From the NCBI GenBank assembly GCA_028292835.1, contig JAQGLP010000043.1, positions 1-5,932 of the forward strand: a stretch of 5,932 bases of DNA, in the 5' to 3' direction. The notes below the pieces were generated by a model. The model did not search any database, was not told the DNA's origin, and saw nothing but the letters and a program-made list of their open reading frames with translations. A program made the translations under genes and the position numbers. Each line of letters starts with the position of its first letter. Position 1 is the stretch's first letter. This document shows positions 1 to 3,310 of the stretch, one piece after another. The stretch is from Variovorax sp. GTDB taxonomy: Bacteria; Pseudomonadota; Gammaproteobacteria; Burkholderiales; Burkholderiaceae_C.

Positions 1-602
1 GCATGGAGCGCCTCATGAAAGCGACGGATCAGCGCCGGCACGACGTGGCTGTTCTGCGGGTGGTAGTTGTCGCCCGGACCATAGAGATTGGTGGGCATCA
101 CGCTGCGGTAGTCCGTGCCGTACTGGCGGTTGTAGCTCTCGCACAGCTTGATGCCGGCGATCTTGGCGATGGCATACGGTTCGTTGGTCGGCTCCAGCTT
201 CCCGTCAAGCAGCGCCGACTCCGGGATCGGCTGGGGCGCCAGGCGCGGATAAATGCAGCTCGAGCCCAGGAACAGCAGCTTGTCGACACCCGCCCGCCAT
301 GCCTCATGGATCAGGTTGGCCTCGATCATCAGGTTCATGTAGATGAAATCGGCCGGGTAGGTGTTGTTGGCGTGGATGCCGCCCACCTTGGCCGCTGCGA
401 CGTAGACCTCCTCGGGCCGCTCCTGCGCAAAAAAAGCGCGTACCTGGCCCTGGTCGGTCAAATCGAGCTGGTCGTGCGTGCGCGTGATGATGTTCGTGAA
501 GCCTTGGCTGGCCAGTTGCCGCACGATGGCGCTGCCGACCATGCCACGGTGCCCGGCGACATAGACGCGCCTGTTCAGCCTCGAGGTTGAATGTCTTGAC
601 AT
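1..602 (-). CDS. fcl: GDP-L-fucose synthase, N-terminal ~200 residues (cut by left edge)
   Basis: This cytosolic short-chain dehydrogenase/reductase enzyme epimerises (C3/C5) and NADPH-reduces GDP-4-keto-6-deoxy-D-mannose to GDP-L-fucose. Visible from the start at 602: the Rossmann motif GHRGMVG (residues 17-23), AAAKVGGIHANN (69-80), GSSCIYP (113-119), EPTNEPYAIAK (137-147) and NSHVVPA (184-190). By alignment from memory to E. coli Fcl (about 321 residues), Ser114, Tyr143 and Lys147 form the catalytic triad, and Cys116 and His186 are the acid/base pair. All are intact. About 120 C-terminal residues lie off the window. ATG 602 gives a family-like N-terminus. An in-frame ATG at 641, 13 nt after the manC stop, would add 13 residues. 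Neither has a clear Shine-Dalgarno, so translation may depend on coupling to manC. It is the third gene of the exopolysaccharide operon. Function is near certain; the start is not. Confidence 0.95.
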   Translation of the reverse strand, partial: MSRHSTSRLNRRVYVAGHRGMVGSAIVRQLASQGFTNIITRTHDQLDLTDQGQVRAFFAQERPEEVYVAAAKVGGIHANNTYPADFIYMNLMIEANLIHEAWRAGVDKLLFLGSSCIYPRLAPQPIPESALLDGKLEPTNEPYAIAKIAGIKLCESYNRQYGTDYRSVMPTNLYGPGDNYHPQNSHVVPALIRRFHEALH

Positions 603-654
603 GGCACCGTGATGAAAGGGAGGAACTTGTTGACTTGACATGGACGTAGGCGGT

Positions 655-2094
655 TCAGGCGAGTTTTTTTTGTGACCCATCGTCACCCTGGCGATGGGTG
701 ATCTCGGCGAAGCGAACGATGTCGTCCTCGCCGAGATAGCCGCCGGTGCGCACCTCGACCACTTCAAGGGCGGTCTTGCCAGGGTTCTCGAGACGGTACA
801 CGACGCCCAGCGGGATGTAGATCGATTCGTTTTCCTTTACCAGCACAGCCTGGTCGCCGCGCGTGACCTTGGCTGTCCCCTGGACCACCACCCAATGCTC
901 CGAGCGGTGATGGTGCATGCGCAAGGTCAGCCTGGCCCCGGGTTTGACGGTCAGGCGCTTGACGGCGAACCGCTCTCCCTGGTCGATGCTGTCGTAGGCA
1001 CCCCAGGGACGCGGGACACGGCGGTGCAGCGTCGCCTGGCGCTGGCTGCGGGCCGTGAGCAGACTGACCACGTCCTTGACTTGCTCGGCGCAGTCGCGGT
1101 GAGCCACCAGCAGCGCGTCTGCCGTGTCGATGATCAGCAGGTCCCGCGTTCCAAGCGCCACCACCGGCCGGCTCGGGGCGTGAACGAAGGTGTTGAGCGC
1201 ACCGATCGGGAAACCCTGTCCGTTGATCCGGTTGCCATCGGTGTCGGCGGAATGCAGCTCCGCCACCGAATTCCAGCTGCCCACGTCGCTCCACACCCCT
1301 CGGAATGGCACCACGGCCACGTCCGCATGGGCTTCGAGCACGGCGTAGTCGATGCTCTGGCTGCGGCAGCGTTCGAAGGCGGCACGGTCGATGCGCACGA
1401 AGTCCCCATCGATCTCCGGGGACGCGCTGGCAAGCCGGCACGCCTCCAGAATGTCGGGCGCATGCTGCGCCAGCGCCTGGAGCAGCACGCTGGCACGCAC
1501 CAGGAAGATGCCTGCATTCCAGAGATGGCGTCCCGTGAGCAGGAATTCCTGTGCCTTGGCGGCGACGGGTTTTTCGATGAAAGCCGCGACGCGGCGTGTC
1601 GTGTCCTCCGGCCATTTCTCGAACGCATCGCCTTGCTGTATGTAGCCATAGGCGGTGCTGGGAAAGGTCGGTACCACGCCGAACGTGACGATATGGCCGG
1701 CCTGCGCCGCGGGCACGCCCGCCATTACCGTCGCGGCAAACTGTTGCGCGTCCGGGATATGGTGGTCCGCCGGTGCGTAGAGCAGCAGCTCGTCGGGCTT
1801 CCTCGACAGCGCGGCCAGCGCCATCGCCGCCGCCGTGTTGCGTGCCACCGGCTCCAGCAACTGTCGCCCCCTGACACCGGCGGCCTCCAGGTTCTCGCGC
1901 ACCAGGAAGCGATGCTCCTCGGAAGCCACGCAGGTGATCTCGGAATTCAGCGTCTTCAGACGCTCCAGCGTCAGCTGCAACAGGGTCTTTTGCCCCATCA
2001 GCGGTGCAAATTGCTTTGGCAGGGCTTTGCGCGACAGGGGCCACAGACGCGTGCCATTGCCGCCGCACAGCACCACGGGAGAAATGGAAATCAT
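655..2094 (-). CDS. manC: Mannose-1-phosphate guanylyltransferase / mannose-6-phosphate isomerase (bifunctional)
   Basis: The 479-residue protein has the usual full length of the ManC/AlgA/XanB type II family. It makes GDP-mannose from mannose-1-phosphate and GTP, and usually also interconverts fructose-6-P and mannose-6-P. The N-terminal nucleotidyltransferase domain shows GGNGTRLWPLSR (11-22) with PKQF (26-29), EPVARNTAAA (81-90), FIEKP (172-176), WNAGIF (192-197) and WSDVGSW (268-274). The C-terminal cupin isomerase domain shows PWGAYDSID (363-371), MHHHRSEHW (393-401, metal-binding His cluster), YIPLGVVYRLENPG (426-439) and GYLGEDDIVRF (452-462). Its ATG at 2094 overlaps the TGA of the sugar transferase gene (ATGA), with a GGAGGG site 6 nt upstream, so the two are translationally coupled. 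GDP-mannose is the precursor for the GDP-fucose route completed by the downstream fcl. The last codons carry an A8 run (664-671). Isomerase activity is inferred from the domain only. Confidence 0.97.
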   Translation of the reverse strand: MISISPVVLCGGNGTRLWPLSRKALPKQFAPLMGQKTLLQLTLERLKTLNSEITCVASEEHRFLVRENLEAAGVRGRQLLEPVARNTAAAMALAALSRKPDELLLYAPADHHIPDAQQFAATVMAGVPAAQAGHIVTFGVVPTFPSTAYGYIQQGDAFEKWPEDTTRRVAAFIEKPVAAKAQEFLLTGRHLWNAGIFLVRASVLLQALAQHAPDILEACRLASASPEIDGDFVRIDRAAFERCRSQSIDYAVLEAHADVAVVPFRGVWSDVGSWNSVAELHSADTDGNRINGQGFPIGALNTFVHAPSRPVVALGTRDLLIIDTADALLVAHRDCAEQVKDVVSLLTARSQRQATLHRRVPRPWGAYDSIDQGERFAVKRLTVKPGARLTLRMHHHRSEHWVVVQGTAKVTRGDQAVLVKENESIYIPLGVVYRLENPGKTALEVVEVRTGGYLGEDDIVRFAEITHRQGDDGSQKKLA

Positions 2095-2813
2095 CGTGCA
2101 CCCTCCGCGCTCAGGACGACGCCCACCGTCATCAGCAAAATCTTCAGGTCGAGAGCCAGCGACCAGTGGTCAACATAGTACGCATCCAGCTCCACGCGTG
2201 CCGAGTAGGGCAGGCCGTTGCGGCCACTGACTTGCCACAGGCCCGTCAGGCCGGGGCGCATGGAGCAATAGTGATCCCAGTGCGGCCCGTACAGGCTGCG
2301 CTGGCGTTCCATGCAGGGGCGTGGTCCCACCAGGCTCATGTCGCCCTTCAGCACATTCCAGAACTGGGGCAGCTCATCGAGGCTGAACCTCCGGATCAGT
2401 TTGCCCACGGGCGTGATGCGCGGATCGGACTTGAGTTTTTGAAACACTTCCCATTCGGCGCGCGCCGCGTCGTTGCGGCTCAGGAACTCTTCGAGTACCT
2501 TGTCCGGGTTGTGCACCATCGACCTGAACTTGTAGAACCGGAAACGCTGGCCTCCCTGGCCAAGACGGTTTTGCCAGAAATGGATGGGCCTGCCCATGCT
2601 GAGGCCCACCCAGACCGCGATGAAGAGGTATAGGGGCCCGCATACCAGGAAAAACAATGAAGCGCCCAAAATGTCGAGTCCCCGCTTGGCCGCGAGTTGT
2701 CGCCGGCTCAACCTGTGCGGTGGCTCCTGCGGGCGCAGTGGTGCCGGCCGGCCATCGCCCGAGGAGCGTCTTGGGGTGCTGCGGACATCGGCCACAGAGT
2801 CTGAACGGAACAT
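2091..2813 (-). CDS. Undecaprenyl-phosphate sugar phosphotransferase (bacterial sugar transferase, monotopic PGT family)
   Basis: This membrane enzyme transfers a sugar-1-phosphate from a UDP-sugar to undecaprenyl phosphate, the first step of exopolysaccharide, capsule or O-unit assembly. At 240 residues it is the short form: a catalytic domain without the extra N-terminal membrane helices of WbaP/WcaJ. In order: a polar Pro/Arg-rich N-terminus (to about 40); KRGLDI (43-48); one hydrophobic segment (about 47-71) broken by Pro60, consistent with the re-entrant helix of monotopic PGTs; FYKFRSM (93-99); DPRITPVGKLIRRFSLDELPQ with the catalytic Asp146-Glu147 pair; LKGDMSLVGPRP (155-166); RPGLTGLWQVSGR (186-198). 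Start 2813 is preferred because AAGGA (2823-2819) sits 5 nt upstream; an ATG two codons earlier at 2819 overlaps that site. It is the first gene after the promoter. The sugar (glucose, galactose or other) cannot be read from sequence. Confidence 0.94.
   Translation of the reverse strand: MFRSDSVADVRSTPRRSSGDGRPAPLRPQEPPHRLSRRQLAAKRGLDILGASLFFLVCGPLYLFIAVWVGLSMGRPIHFWQNRLGQGGQRFRFYKFRSMVHNPDKVLEEFLSRNDAARAEWEVFQKLKSDPRITPVGKLIRRFSLDELPQFWNVLKGDMSLVGPRPCMERQRSLYGPHWDHYCSMRPGLTGLWQVSGRNGLPYSARVELDAYYVDHWSLALDLKILLMTVGVVLSAEGAR
2101..2106 (-). promoter_or_regulatory. Ribosome binding site of manC
   Basis: GGAGGG on the minus strand lies 6 nt upstream of the manC ATG (2094), inside the last codons of the sugar transferase gene. 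It is close to a consensus Shine-Dalgarno and fixes the manC start. Confidence 0.85.
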
Positions 2814-2818
2814 GCACA

Positions 2819-2826
2819 TCCTTTCC
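2819..2826 (-). promoter_or_regulatory. Ribosome binding site of the sugar transferase gene
   Basis: GGAAAGGA on the minus strand places AAGGA 5 nt before the ATG at 2813 but overlaps the alternative ATG at 2819. Spacing therefore favours 2813. A small hairpin (2827-2843) abuts this site on its 5' side. Confidence 0.6.
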
Positions 2827-2903
2827 GGGTGTCACGACAACCCACAGAAGTAGAACTTAAGTATTGCTTTTAGGTCAGAGGTCGCAGCATATCCACCATG
2901 TGC

Positions 2904-2944
2904 ACTAAACAAGTTGTTGAACCCCCCTTGGGACTAAACAACTT
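2904..2944. repeat. Pair of 12-bp direct repeats with embedded inverted repeat
   Basis: ACTAAACAAGTT (2904-2915) and ACTAAACAACTT (2933-2944) match at 11 of 12 positions and start 29 bp apart. AAGTTGTT at 2911-2918 is the exact reverse complement of AACAACTT at 2937-2944. The spacer includes a C6 run facing GGG. Function unknown: a protein-binding site or a leader hairpin. Confidence 0.6.
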
Positions 2945-2992
2945 TCATTCGCATCTCGGCTCGAACACTCTGCGCCACCAGTCGAATCAAGT

Positions 2993-3020
2993 GTAATACT
3001 TTAGATTGACTTGGTGTCAA
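2993..3020 (-). promoter_or_regulatory. Predicted sigma70-type promoter of the exopolysaccharide operon
   Basis: The minus strand carries a perfect -35 TTGACA at 3020-3015, a 16-nt spacer, and TATTAC at 2998-2993 (4 of 6 matches to TATAAT). Upstream, at 3051-3040, is an A8T4 tract in the position of a distal UP element. The expected transcription start is near 2986, leaving a leader of about 170 nt before the sugar transferase. It is the best promoter candidate in the gap; no start site has been mapped. Confidence 0.55.
3006..3020. promoter_or_regulatory. Palindrome overlapping the -35 box (possible operator)
   Basis: TTGAC-N5-GTCAA is a perfect 5-bp inverted repeat. Its right arm is the -35 hexamer of the predicted promoter read on the minus strand. 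A repressor bound here would block RNA polymerase. The arms are short, so chance is possible. Confidence 0.3.
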
Positions 3021-3064
3021 AACGATGAGACGCGCAACAAAATTTTTTTTGGGCTTGGTAACAA

Positions 3065-3083
3065 CCCTAAGGGGCCCTTAAGG
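3065..3083. repeat. Overlapping palindromes CCCTAAGG / CCCTTAAGG upstream of the promoter
   Basis: Two near-identical palindromic units begin 10 bp apart (3065 and 3075). They also form TAAGGG-g-CCCTTA (3068-3080) and the perfect palindrome CCTTAAGG (3076-3083). They lie about 80-100 bp upstream of the predicted start site, a plausible activator position. No matching regulator is recognised. Confidence 0.35.
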
Positions 3084-3137
3084 ATGCGCCCAAATCTCCC
3101 CGCGCACTAGCGCTGGAAAAGTAAAGTGACGCGCTGG

Positions 3138-3154
3138 GTCAACCCTGCGTTGAC
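3138..3154. repeat. Perfect 6-bp inverted repeat GTCAAC-N5-GTTGAC
   Basis: GTCAAC (3138-3143) and GTTGAC (3149-3154) flank CCTGC. It is operator-like in size and uses the same GTCAA/TTGAC half-sites as the palindrome at the -35 box, in the opposite arrangement. Function unknown. Confidence 0.4.
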
Positions 3155-3260
3155 AACGATAAAACGAGACGAGAGGCCTGACGGTCGCGACGATGGACCG
3201 ATCACACAGCTTCAGTTCAGCGCGGTAGGCGTCTGTCGACGCTGAACGAGGCTTTCATCA

Positions 3261-3304
3261 AGTGCTTCAGGAGCGGAGCCGTTCTGGTCCGTCCTGAAGT
3301 CACT
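3261..3304 (-). terminator. Strong stem-loop just after rne (possible terminator or 3'-end stabiliser)
   Basis: It starts 6 nt after the rne stop. Paired arms read on the minus strand are AGTG with CACT, CTTCAGGA with TCCTGAAG, and CGGA with TCCG: 16 base pairs with two single-nt bulges and a 10-nt loop. The sequence after the stem is TTGATGAAAG, with no U-tract, so it is not a textbook intrinsic terminator. It could act with Rho or protect the rne mRNA 3' end. Confidence 0.5.
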
Positions 3305-3310
3305 TTGCGC

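Larger units (their letters stand above)
2814..2986 (-). promoter_or_regulatory. Predicted 5' leader of the exopolysaccharide operon
   Basis: This is the untranslated stretch between the predicted start site and the sugar transferase ATG. It contains two 12-bp direct repeats (plus strand ACTAAACAAGTT at 2904-2915 and ACTAAACAACTT at 2933-2944, one mismatch). An 8-bp inverted repeat, AAGTTGTT (2911-2918) with AACAACTT (2937-2944), could fold in RNA. A small hairpin at 2827-2843 sits just before the ribosome binding site. I do not recognise a known riboswitch, and no JUMPstart/ops element is present on this strand. The boundaries depend on the promoter prediction. Confidence 0.35.
2814..3310. 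other. Non-coding gap between rne and the exopolysaccharide operon
   Basis: About 500 bp separates the rne stop from the sugar transferase start. No open frame here has convincing coding character or a ribosome binding site. Parts (about 2850-3060) are clearly AT-richer than the flanking genes and include an A4T8 tract on the plus strand (3040-3051). Content from right to left: rne stem-loop, three palindromic motifs, promoter, and leader with repeats. No tRNA or other RNA gene is recognised. Confidence 0.7.

Noticed and set aside
3..590. 195-codon plus-strand open frame at the left edge
   Set aside because: It is antisense to fcl, whose catalytic residues are all present on the minus strand.
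694..2178. 494-codon plus-strand open frame opposite manC
   Set aside because: It lies antisense to an unambiguous full-length ManC. Its translation shows no recognisable domain and has the Arg/His/Gly-rich look of a GC-driven shadow frame.
2882..2899. Possible sigma54 promoter (GG-N10-GC within TGGTGGATATGCTGC, minus strand)
   Set aside because: Only the invariant GG/GC spacing and a few bases match; the rest departs from TGGCAC-N5-TTGCA, and the sigma70 candidate upstream is much better.
3040..3060. A8T4 tract next to GGGTTG/CAAGCCC as an intrinsic terminator
   Set aside because: The stem is short and interrupted, and on the minus strand it is followed by A's, not T's. It fits an UP element or curved DNA better.
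3219..3230. GCGCGGTAGGCG resembling the ops/JUMPstart core GGCGGTAG
   Set aside because: It is on the plus strand, opposite to the polysaccharide operon, matches 7 of 8 core bases, and lacks the rest of the JUMPstart element.
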